Of a stretch of DNA of 64,000 nt, positions 37,506 to 46,935 are shown one piece after another. The stretch is from positions 406,443-470,442 of the forward strand of contig PUQB01000037.1 of assembly GCA_003024785.1 (NCBI GenBank), read 5' to 3'. The first letter of the stretch is position 1. Every line of letters begins with the position of its first letter. The position numbers were made by a program, and so were the translations under genes. The notes beneath the pieces were generated by a model. The model was not told the origin of the DNA. It did not search any database and saw nothing but the letters and a program-made list of their open reading frames with translations. This stretch comes from Selaginella tamariscina. Its lineage: Eukaryota > Streptophyta > Lycopodiopsida > Selaginellales > Selaginellaceae.

Positions 37506-38689
37506 TGCATAGATCGGTCCGAATGGTGGAGTCTTTCCTTCCGCAAGATCAATAGGACAGTCGTAGGACCTGTGAACAGGAAGAACTGCAGCCTTGTGCT
37601 TGTCAAAAACGTCCTTAAAGTCGTGGTACTTGGATGGTAGGGAAGAAGGAGGAGAAGGAGAAGGAGAAGGAGAAAAAACAGGGGAGTCGGATACAGGAAA
37701 GGTAGAGAGGACGTAGGAGTTACTTGAAAAGCAAAAAGGTGGAAGGGGGCAGGATCAGTGGCGAGTTCATGCATGGTAGTGGTAAGAACTCGGAGAGGAG
37801 AAGGAGGGAGCTGTGACTGAAAAAGAGGAAGGATCTTGGGGGATGGAACAGAGGCAGGGTAACAGAAAGAAGCAGGATTGGAAAAAACCTGTGTGGTTGT
37901 TGATGAGTGTACAGGATTGGAAGAATCCTGTACAGGACACCGTGAGTGTACAGGATTGGAAGAATCCTGTACAGGAGTCCGTGGTTGCGCAAGAGTGGAA
38001 GAAGCCTGCGAATGTGCTGACGAATCAACAGGAGGTGGATCCTGTTGAGGAGGAACCTTCGACACTGATACAGGATTGGAAGAACCCTGTACAGGACACC
38101 GCAAACTTACAGGAATGGGGAGAGCCTGCGGATGTGCTGAGGAACTGCCATGAGGTGAATCCTGTCGAGGAGGAGTCTTCAACACTGGTACAGGAACAGG
38201 TACGGTCAATCCTGTAGCTTGTACTGCCTCAGATACTAAGGATGTATCCTGCACGCAGGAAGGTACAGGATTGATCCTAGAAGTTGGAGAGGAAAACGTG
38301 AGTGTCCTAGACCTCCAGTCGATCTGCGGATTTGCAACAACGAACCATGGCATGCCCAAAATGATGGGAGTCGACCGAGTCTTGATCAAGTTGAAGGAAA
38401 TTGAACAGTTGAATGTGCCATACCTGCAGGAGAGAGGTTCGGTAGCATGGGTAACTGCACCGGAAGCAATTAGACGCCCATCGGCCACCTCTACAGGAAC
38501 TGCACGCTTCAACTTCACCACCGAAATGCCATGTTGAGTTGCAAACGTGTCATCCATGAAGCATGCATTTGCACCAGTGTCTAACAAGGCAAACTCCATG
38601 AGCTCTCGATTATTAAGATGAATGTGTACAGGAAACTTAAGTGACGGGATGGTATGAGCAGCACCAATGGAGCCTGCACCTACGTCCAA
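37454..38689 (-). CDS. chromovirus protease and Pro/Ser-rich linker
   Basis: Aspartic protease motif FALLDTGANACFMD, then VEVADGRLIASGA and IILGMPWF. A long linker follows with repeated CPVQDSSNPVHS-type peptides, encoded by ACAGGATTGGAAGAATCCTG repeats. The frame is that of protease at its start, but the last part (below about 37660) is out of frame with the pol reading KYHDFKDVFDKHK, so a frameshift lies in the linker around a GGAGAAGGAGAAGG repeat at 37650-37680. Confidence 0.85.
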   Translation of the reverse strand: MDVGAGSIGAAHTIPSLKFPVHIHLNNRELMEFALLDTGANACFMDDTFATQHGISVVKLKRAVPVEVADGRLIASGAVTHATEPLSCRYGTFNCSISFNLIKTRSTPIILGMPWFVVANPQIDWRSRTLTFSSPTSRINPVPSCVQDTSLVSEAVQATGLTVPVPVPVLKTPPRQDSPHGSSSAHPQALPIPVSLRCPVQGSSNPVSVSKVPPQQDPPPVDSSAHSQASSTLAQPRTPVQDSSNPVHSRCPVQDSSNPVHSSTTTQVFSNPASFCYPASVPSPKILPLFQSQLPPSPLRVLTTTMHELATDPAPFHLFAFQVTPTSSLPFLYPTPLFFLLLLLLLLLLPYHPSTTTLRTFLTSTRLQFFLFTGPTTVLLILRKERLHHSDRSMHCHPQSWRFFVNTSRTT

Positions 38690-38700
38690 CTTCGCGGCTC

Positions 38701-39678
38701 CTAGACGAAGTGGACATTGGAGTTTTCCGACTGAACTTCGGCTTCGACTTCACGCGTCTTGAAGTTCCTGGCTTTAATAGGACAATCTGCCACCTTGTGT
38801 CCTGCTCCACCACAATACAAGCACAGGTTCTCACTGCGACGACGTTGCTTCTCGGCAGCGGAAAGAGAGCCACGCTTGGATTTCTCAACCTCCATAGGAA
38901 CTACTCCAGAAGGTGGTGCAGGAACATGTACCACAGCTGTAGGATTGGTTTGCAGGAACTGTTGACGGGATCTTTCCTGACGACGCTCGAACAAACGGTT
39001 GTCGCAACGAACAGCTTGTTGCATGATCTCCGCTAATGTTTGGGCATCCGGTAACGTAAGGAGAAGGTCCTTCACGTCGTCCCTCAACCCAAAACGGAAG
39101 TGTTCGATCAATGCAGTCTCGTCCCATGGAATGTTCGTGCAAAGTTGCTGAAATTCGGATGCATAGACGGAAGCTGGTCGGGATCCTTGAGTGAGCTTCC
39201 GTAACTTCGTGCATGCAGAACGGTACTTATCAGGATCTCCAAAACAGGCTTCAAAGGCAGCCACGAAACCTTCAAAGTCTTCCATCAGTGGATCGTCACG
39301 CTCCAGCAAGGGGGCAACCCAAGCCCGTGGAGATCCACTTAGTAAGGATGCCAAAAGACCCACCTTTTGAGCATCAGTCGAGTAGCGCCGTGGTTGCATA
39401 CGGATCAAGAGTCGGATCTGATTCAGGAAACCTTGGAAATCGGCACGATTACCACTGAACTTCTCTGGCATGCTAACCTTCGGCTCCGAAGAAAAGTTTG
39501 ATGAAGAGGAAACCACCGATGCCTGGGAGAGAGCCTGCGCAGCAGCCTTGGAGGATGCATCAGCAGCTGCATGTGCCGCAGTGGTGGAACCTTGCAGGTC
39601 GGTGACCACTTGGCGCAAAGTGGCCAGCTCATGAAGTAGCATTTGGTGCTCGTGTTGAAAATGCTCAAAATCAGCCAT
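38701..39678 (-). CDS. gag: chromovirus Gag
   Basis: Capsid-nucleocapsid polyprotein of 325 aa, intact from ATG (39676-39678) to TAG. An N-terminal coiled-coil-like region (HEHQMLLHELATLRQVVTDL) is followed by the capsid core (PEKFSGNRADFQGFL; YASEFQQLCTNIPW) and one zinc knuckle CLYCGGAGHKVADC near residue 287. It ends in an acidic tail. The protease frame follows at once in -1, implying ribosomal frameshifting or a separate fusion strategy; I did not identify a certain slippery site. Confidence 0.9.
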   Translation of the reverse strand: MADFEHFQHEHQMLLHELATLRQVVTDLQGSTTAAHAAADASSKAAAQALSQASVVSSSSNFSSEPKVSMPEKFSGNRADFQGFLNQIRLLIRMQPRRYSTDAQKVGLLASLLSGSPRAWVAPLLERDDPLMEDFEGFVAAFEACFGDPDKYRSACTKLRKLTQGSRPASVYASEFQQLCTNIPWDETALIEHFRFGLRDDVKDLLLTLPDAQTLAEIMQQAVRCDNRLFERRQERSRQQFLQTNPTAVVHVPAPPSGVVPMEVEKSKRGSLSAAEKQRRRSENLCLYCGGAGHKVADCPIKARNFKTREVEAEVQSENSNVHFV

Positions 39679-39756
39679 GATCTAGGAAAGAAAAAAGGAG
39701 GAAAATGAAGGAAAGGAATCAAGAAAAAGGTAGCTGGAAAACGGAGAACTATGAAG

Positions 39757-39771
39757 CAGTTACTATCAAAC
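39757..39771 (-). promoter_or_regulatory. candidate self-primer binding site of the chromovirus
   Basis: In element sense the 15 bases next to the 5' LTR read GTTTGATAGTAACTG. TTGATAGTAACTG is the exact reverse complement of CAGTTACTATCAA inside the LTR (plus-strand copy 40079-40091), which is about where transcription should start. Tf1/sushi elements are known to prime reverse transcription by folding the RNA 5' end onto such a site. No tRNA-like match was noticed. Confidence 0.7.
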
Positions 39772-40354
39772 TGTCAAGCCACGATCCAGGAAACAGGAAG
39801 AGAGCAGGATTCCAAGGACATGAAGGCTTGACTCAGGAACAGGACCGAGAGCAGGACAGGAACCAGGAATAGGAACAGGACGGATCTAGGAGTAGGACAG
39901 GATTAGGATAGGATCCGGGAGCAAGACAGGAAAGCACAGGATAGGATCCGGGAGCAAAACAGGAACAGGACAGGATCCCGGAGCAGGACAGGATCCAGGA
40001 ACAGGACAGGAAATAGGAGCGAGACAGGAACAGGACAGGAAACAAGACAAGACAAGATTGATCGTAGTAAGACTGGTGTTGATAGTAACTGATTGTACAA
40101 CAATTAGGTCGGAGCTTTTATGCTCACAACTCCAAGAGCTAATCTAGGCATGCATGCAAAAGTGATTGCATGCATGCAGAGGCTAAGATGAGTCCACATG
40201 TCCCTTATCCTCTAGGCATATCCTGTGGCATATCCTGTAGGAATATCCTGCAACCGAATCCTGTGTCCGGAATCCTGGTAGGAGTATCCTGTAGGAAAAT
40301 CCTGCAACCCATATCCTGTATCCGGAATCCTGTATTTTGTATCGGGTCGTGACA
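39772..40354 (-). repeat. chromovirus 5' LTR
   Basis: Same structure as 34081-34654, but with about 26 bp more of the GGACAGG/GAGACAGG repeat and one fewer GCATGCATGCAAAAGTG unit. In element sense it has a TATA-like ATAAAA, then AGTTACTATCAA about 31 bases later. Confidence 0.93.
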
Positions 40355-40664
40355 ATCGGGTCTTGAGGGATAATTGAGGGGTTCTAGAGTTGGCATTTAG
40401 GAGCCACGTTTGTGGCACTTGGTGCAACTCTCGAATCTAAGGGCTATGGCATGATAGCCCACATCGAGGAAGGCAGTGTCACATGGAGATGTGACATTAG
40501 GCTAAATGTCACATGGTGCAACGCCTGAGGCACGCCCTTTGGGGTTATGTCATGGGCTTGTCGCCAAGGGGTTGGATACTTTAGCAAACAGACATGCTTG
40601 TGCTTGCACTAGGGTGCTAAGCCTTGGGCATCCGCTCAAGGGAGGTTAGGTCTCATAACTAGGT

Positions 40665-41307
40665 TGTCACGACCCGATACAGAATACAGGTTTCCGGATA
40701 CAGGACATGGGTTGCAGGACTTTCCTACAGGATTCCGGATACAGGATATGGGTTGCAAAATTTTCCTACAGGATACTCCTACCAGGATTCCCGGACACAG
40801 GATTCGGTTGCAAGATATTCCTACAGGATATGCCACAGGATATGCCTAGAGGATAAGGGACATGTGACTCATCTTAGCCTCTGCATGCATGCAATCACTT
40901 TGCATGCATGCAACCACTTTTGCATGCATGCCTAGATTAGCTCTTGGAGTTGTGAGCATAAAAGCTCCGACCTAATTGTTGTACAATCAGTTACTATCAA
41001 CACCAGTCTTACTACGATCAATCTTGTCTTGTCTTGTTTCCTGTCCTGTTCCTGTCTCGCTCCTATTTCCTGTCCTGTTCCTGGATCTTGTCCTGCTCCG
41101 GGATCCTGTCCTATTCCTGTTTTGCTCCCGGATCCTATCATGTGCTTTCCTGTCTTGCTCCCGGATCCTATCCTAATCCTGTCCTACTCCTAGATCCGTC
41201 CTGTTCCTATTCCTGGTTCCTGTCCTGCTCTCGGTCCTGTTCCTGAGTCAAGCCTTCATGTCCTTGGAATCCTGCTCTCTTCCTGTTTCCTGGATCGTGG
41301 CTTGACA
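40665..41307 (+). mobile_element. solo LTR of the chromovirus family, opposite orientation
   Basis: Starts TGTCACGACCCGATAC and ends GTGGCTTGACA; it is the reverse complement of the chromovirus LTR as it lies at 39772-40354. Perfect 5-bp target duplication TAGGT (40660-40664 and 41308-41312). The related sequence at 42597-42612 shows the uninterrupted site AACTAGGTGTGC. It has an extra partial unit (CCGGATACAGGA twice). Confidence 0.93.
40958..41000 (+). promoter_or_regulatory. TATA box and predicted RNA start in the chromovirus solo LTR
   Basis: ATAAAA at 40958-40963 precedes ATCAGTTACTATCAA; the A at 40989 is 31 bases from the TATA start. The first bases of such an RNA would be complementary to the primer site of the full-length copy. 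Start position is predicted from spacing only. Confidence 0.55.
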
Positions 41308-42023
41308 TAGGTGTGCTTTGGCACACTTGGCTAGGGAGTGTTCCCCTTGAAATTCAAGGTTGAACAACCTAAACATGTTAGCAGGAGCCCTTTCGTGAGG
41401 CACTCGCAAAGTCATGTGCTTAGGGTTATCCCAAACCTAGCCTTAGGGAGTTTGCTTAGCAAAACACTCGTGTTCACCTATGGCGCACACTCATGTCTTC
41501 ACTAAGTACTAGCCCTAGGTCTAGGGTATAACTTGGCCACTCAAACCCTTAGGGATTAGTCGTGGTTCAAGGTACCCCTTGTCGCCCTAAAGGGGTTGTA
41601 CTCCCGGATGAGGGTGATTCCTCAAGGGGTAAGTGACGATGCCTTAGCTCTGTCACGGGGTATGTGTGGAACACACATCTCCTTGATGGGGTTAGGGCAT
41701 GAGCCTGTCTAGGTCTTCTAGGGCAAGACCCTAAGTCAACTAGGGTTATCCCTCAAGGGTTTTGGGGTAGACACTCTAGGGAGACTTAGGCTAAACCCTA
41801 AGTCAACTAGGGTTATCCCTCAAGGGTTCTGGGGGCAGACATTCTAGGGAGACTTAAGCTAAACCCTAAGTCTCCTGTCCACTTGGGCATTAGATTCTAA
41901 CCCTAGGGGTTGTTGGGGTTGTTTTGGGAAACTTAGCGTTGCTCACACAGGGTGATGACGCCGAATGGCCACTTGGCAGCCACGTGTTGCCATGTCTTGG
42001 CCCTTTGGGTTTAAACTCTAACA

Positions 42024-43128
42024 GCTTGTGTCATTAAGGTACAACCCTCTGTTGTGCCGCCCTAACTTCCAAATGATAGGGGTACGTCCCACCTTCGGGG
42101 TAGCTTACTCTTAACGTTGGCGAATCCATGCCTAGGAGGTCTTATCGGGATGCACGTTCCAAGAGGCAGAGGTTGTGGCTTGTCTCCAACCTCCTCCTCC
42201 ACGTCAAGCTAGGTGTAGCACTTGTGGCCAAGCAAGGCACATCCATGTCCTTGACCGGCTGTGGGTGTGGAATCTTGTTTGACAGGTTCACATTACCAAT
42301 TCCTGAGGGTTCACTAAGGGGTTCTAGAGTTGGCATTTAGGGGCCACGTTTGTGGCACTTAGTGCAACTCTTGAATCTAAAGGGCTATGGCATGATAGCC
42401 CACATCGGGAAGGCAGTGTCACGTGGAGATGTGACACTGGGCTAGACGTCACACGATATAACTCCCGAGGCACGCCCTTTGGGGTTGTGTCATGGGTTTG
42501 TCGCCAAGGGGCTGGATACTCTAGTAAACATACATACTTGTGTTTGCACTAGGGTGCTAAACCTTGAGCATTCGCTCAAGGGAGGTTAGGTCTCATAACT
42601 AGGTGTGCTTTGGCATACTTGGCTAGGGGTGTTCTCCTTAGGGAGTTTGCTTAGCAGAACACTCGTGTCCACCTACGGCACACACTTGTGTCCTCACTAA
42701 GTACTAGCCCTAGGTCTAAGGTATGACTTAACCACTCAAACTCTTAGGGGTTAGTCGTGGTTCAGGGTACCCCTTGTCGCCCTAAAGGGTTGTACTCCCA
42801 GGAGGGTGATTCCTCGAGGGGTAAGTGATGATGCCTTAGCTTTGTCACGGGGGTATGTGTGAGACACATCTCCTTTGTGGGGTTAGGGCATGAGCCTGTC
42901 TAGGTCTACTGGGACAGGATCCTAAAGTCTACTCGGGTTATCCTCTAGGGTTTAGCGGATGGTCATTCTAGGGGACTTAGGATAGGACTCTAAGTCTTTT
43001 GTCTAATTAGGCCCCTAAGTCAGACTCTTAGGGTTATCTTGGAAGACTTAGCGTTGCTCATATAGGGTGATGATGTCGAATGGCCACTTGGCAACCACGT
43101 GGTGGCCCTTCGAATTAAAACTCTGACA
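42024..43128 (+). repeat. element B left LTR, second segment
   Basis: Resumes after the solo LTR with the second target copy GCTTG (42024-42028), then TGTCATTAAGGTACAACC, and ends CTCTGACA at 43128. Nearly identical in order to 47386-48583, but it lacks about 100 bp present there around 48000-48095. Confidence 0.88.
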
Positions 43129-46100
43129 ATTGGTAGTGGAGCTATTCTCTACGGTCAGTAGGACTGCCTAAAAAGTGTGGTGTGTTTTAGGGTTTAGTTA
43201 GTTCTAAATCCTTGAAGTACTTCATCACTTTTGGCTAACGTCTGAATTCTGCGTGGAATGTTGGTCCTGAGATCTATAACTCTTCAAAGTACACCTATTT
43301 CATAAATGGGTGTGGGTTATGGACTCGAATGTCAAGGTAACACTTGGAAGTCAACTCCCAAGTTGTACACTAGGTTATTTTACATTATGGTCGTCTTGGT
43401 TACTTTACTATATACTTCTACAAGACATGACATGTTAGTTTGTCTAACTTACAAACTAAGTCTTGTGAGGCGAGTCTTGTGATATCTTAAGTCCAAACAT
43501 TATTGAAATTTTTTTTTTCTTTAAAGGTGTTTGAATTTGGGATACACAGGATTTGAGAATGTGACTATGTCGATTGAGTTTTGACATAGATCAAGATTCA
43601 ATATCGAGTCCAACTATATGTTCAAAATGGGGAAAGGCTTATGTTAAATGTGCGTCTTTGACTTCGGGAGAAGGGGCATATTCAAACATAAGAGTAAACA
43701 CTACATTTTGACATAAAGTGTATCTCATTATAATGCATGTTTCCGAGAGTGTAACTCTAGAAGCAAACTATAGTGTTGAACTTGTAATACAAGGGAATGT
43801 CGAATATGTTAAGCAGTTGGTTCGAAGATCCAACGTAATCAAAGTATTGTCCGATGTTCATAATATTTTGATGACGCTAGCTACAAGTAACATTAGGTGA
43901 AATAGTTTACTAAGTTCAAGTACCCTGATTTGAACAAAGTACAACTTGAAACCTTAGTTAGTTGTAAGCGCGCACTTTGTATTCAAGTTAGCTAGCTTGA
44001 CTAACTTGATTATGAAGTTATCTCATGTGGGATCATAAGAATGGGATAGAATAATAGATGTTAGCAATAAATGGATTTAATGTTGCATCCCTATCAATGT
44101 AGCTTTTGGGATAGATGGCATGATCTACTAGAAAGAGTAATGTTGGAAACATACGTTTATATTTTTAATTTACTGAGTAATGAAGGCATGCATAGTGAAG
44201 GCATTCGGTGCACACTTGTGCATTTTCATTGTTAACTCTTTAGTCTTGAAAATCTGTAACATTGTTTACAATGTGGGGATAAGCTCTTAAACAAGGGTGA
44301 TTCCTTGATTTAAAGAGCATGATTTGGGATTCTCCACTTTGGTTATCGACTAAATAAGGAAACTTGTTAAGTTTGATAACTTATGTTGGGAATTATCAAT
44401 GAGCCAGTAACAATCGAATTTCCATTGAAGGTTTAAGTGCATGTACCTCCTCAGAGAGTCGGCATTAGATAAGAATTAGAAGTTGGTATTGGGTTTTAAT
44501 ATTGGTTTCAATTTAGAGTCGAATACGATTATTTCAAAAGATAGTTTCTTGACTTTGCATCATGGTTGCAAATGTTGGAACTCAAAGAACTTATAAAATA
44601 GGTATCTTCAGTTTTTGGAATATCGAAAAATAAAACTATTCTTGACTCAAGATTGATTGTATTCATTGGGTTAGTTATCGGTTTGATGGTGTTTCTTGAG
44701 TTGGTTCAATATCCTTGAAAGTACGATATCGAGTTTTGTGATTAACTCAAGAAGTTGGTGTCCCTTCTTGATGATCGTAGTTCAAGGTTCCTAACATATG
44801 GTCCAAAATCCGGTTCGAAAATATGAGGTTTCCTATCACTTCATCTGTTGAAGATATTTATATTCTAGACTTTGGCAGAATTTGTGACAATCTTTTCAGG
44901 ATTGTTATAAATAACTTCAAAATATGATATGAAATCTCTTCAATATTGAGTTTGGAGTGGTCATATTTGAAACTTAGTTATGATCACATGAGGTGGCCAT
45001 AATCATATAATAAACTTAGTTATGATCATATGAGGTGGCCATAATCATATAATAAAAAGACTCAAGCAGACTTGAGTTTGACACTTTAATAAGACACTAC
45101 CTTAGTGTTATAACTTGAAATATGTTTTCAAGTTAGTTAAGAAATGAGGAGTTTCTCAATACATTACTTGAGGAGCAATGTGGTACTTTGATGATTGCTA
45201 GGTGTCTACAATGAATAATGGATCTTAGTTCGATGTTACTGAACTAGATATTTTATTCATGTTTGGGGAGATTTATTGAATTATAAAGTATGAGTAAAAC
45301 ATGAAGTTAGTATGACTTTTAGTGTTATGATAACATTTATGTGGAGGTTAATATCTTATTAATCAGTTAGATGAACCAGACACTAGTTCATGATTCCTCT
45401 TAGTCTATGAACAAGTTCATCGAAATACTGTCATAACATTATAATTACATCTCAAAATTGAAGTTCGGTTCATGTAAACTAAAACCATGTCTATATTATA
45501 GTTATAGCATTTCGATAAATTGATATGATTGTAAATTATATTCGTTAGTATAACATCTAGTTGGTAAGCTTAGGATTTGAACATTGAAACGATCATTATC
45601 CATTCGAGAGTATCAATATTGAAATTGCAATTGTTTATAAAATAAGGATTAGTTTAAAAATGTTTGTCAAAACACTAATTGCTCGAATTAGTGAAATGCT
45701 ATACTTCAATATAGTGTTGAGAAACATTTATGAAATCAATTTAAGAGTTGGAAATAATATAATGTTACGGAGGCGTGAAGTATTCTGAGTTTAGAGAGAC
45801 TCTTTCATGGAAACTAAGTTTTAAAATATAATATTTTTAAACTTAGTGAGATAAAGAGTTAGGAAGTATTGAACGGCATTTAGTATGATGTGCTCTTTGG
45901 GGAATGAGTACAATGAAAGTGACAATTAAGAACATGTTATCTAAGGTCGTCGATTGAGGCGTTAGAGATGGGTTGAATTTCCTGATTTCCACATTAGTTC
46001 TATGAAATGTATGTTAGTTTATCTGGTCCCTGAACTGGTTAGTGTTATGAAAGAGTACAAGTTAGGTTGCGAAAGACGAATGATAGAGCTATCACACTCT

Positions 46101-46935
46101 GTTGTAGATTTGACTCAATTTGATTCCCATTGGAATAAATTATGTTAATGACACACCAAGTGGATGGCATTTGGCAGATTGGTATGATCTTGTTGTATAC
46201 ATGTGTATAGCCATGCGCCTATGTGATCGCCTCTGGCCAGATTGACATGTTTACAAAGAACAGGGTTTCGGGAATAGTACTCTAGTATCGAAAAAGAGCT
46301 TGATTTCGATAAAGTCTCATACCTAGTCTGATGTAACTATATACTAACAAGGGATAGGTATAGTAGCAGACCCTTATGTAAAGGGGTAATGAGAAACACC
46401 GAGGGATACAGAAAAGTGAGGCTATAATACCGTGACATGTGGAAATGTGGAACAATTGAAGAAACGTGAAGGCGTTTGGTTAAGCACTTGAGATGGCTGT
46501 CAAAGTGCTTGTTGTGTGCTAAGACGACAGGGTCGTCAATAGTGTTTGATATTAAGGAATAAATTAAGTCTTTATTTCTTATTAACCAAGGGGCTGGCAA
46601 CAACACTAACTAGAGGCCTCCAATATAAATTCTAGTTAAGTAAAGAAATTAACCATTATGTTGTGTGCGTCGGGTGACAGATTTTGCAGACGTGCACAAG
46701 GTCTCCAAGTGACTTCATGTCGCAGGTGGTGCCTCTGGCAGCTGGGTTTACGACTCAGTGAACGACGGTTCTGAAGTACTTGGTTTCGCGTAATGCAAGG
46801 GGGGTAATAAAACTTATGTGAACTTTTGGTTGACTCCATAGAGTGATATGTTAGTTTTGGTTAATTTTTTTTAACATTATCTAGTCTTGGAGTTAGACAT
46901 CAACGAGGACGTTGACATTTTCAAAGGGGGGAGTG
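43129..46935 (+). other. interior of element B, no recognisable coding sequence
   Basis: AT-rich 3.8 kb without long frames. Short direct repeats occur, such as AACTTAGTTATGATCA twice near 44970 and 45015. A stretch at 46350-46420 vaguely recalls the end of a copia RNase H, but not enough to call. Confidence 0.7.

Larger units (their letters stand above)
34081..40354 (-). mobile_element. chromovirus (Ty3/gypsy with chromodomain), probably self-priming, minus orientation
   Basis: Full-length 6.27-kb element with LTRs at 34081-34654 and 39772-40354. The LTRs differ by only a few substitutions plus two repeat-number indels, so insertion is recent. Gene order on minus is gag, protease, RT, RNase H, integrase, chromodomain. 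Gag is open; protease lies in the -1 frame relative to gag. Two further frame changes (one between protease and RT, one near 35700 in integrase) disable this copy. It is flanked not by a 5-bp duplication but by a shared 16-mer ATCGGGTCTTGAGGGA (34063-34078 and 40355-40370). Confidence 0.93.
33310..42023 (+). mobile_element. solo LTR of family B (B'), inserted in the element B left LTR
   Basis: Starts TGTCATAG at 33310 and ends CTCTAACA at 42023. Perfect 5-bp duplication GCTTG on both sides (33305-33309 and 42024-42028). Without the two elements inside it the LTR is about 1.8 kb. It has a 10-G run near 33696 and a tandem 67-bp duplication (ACCCTAAGTCAACTAGGG units) at about 41728-41861. It carries a full chromovirus (34081-40354) and a solo LTR (40665-41307). 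Confidence 0.88.

Noticed and set aside
33310..42028. Tandem LTR array produced by unequal recombination
   Set aside because: Exact GCTTG duplication on both sides fits insertion of a solo LTR better.
42128..42340. Small open frames in family B LTR copies
   Set aside because: Found in LTR sequence, not conserved between copies, no known domain.
46340..46430. Copia RNase H remnant in element B
   Set aside because: A few suggestive residues only, with stops; no RT or integrase motif nearby.
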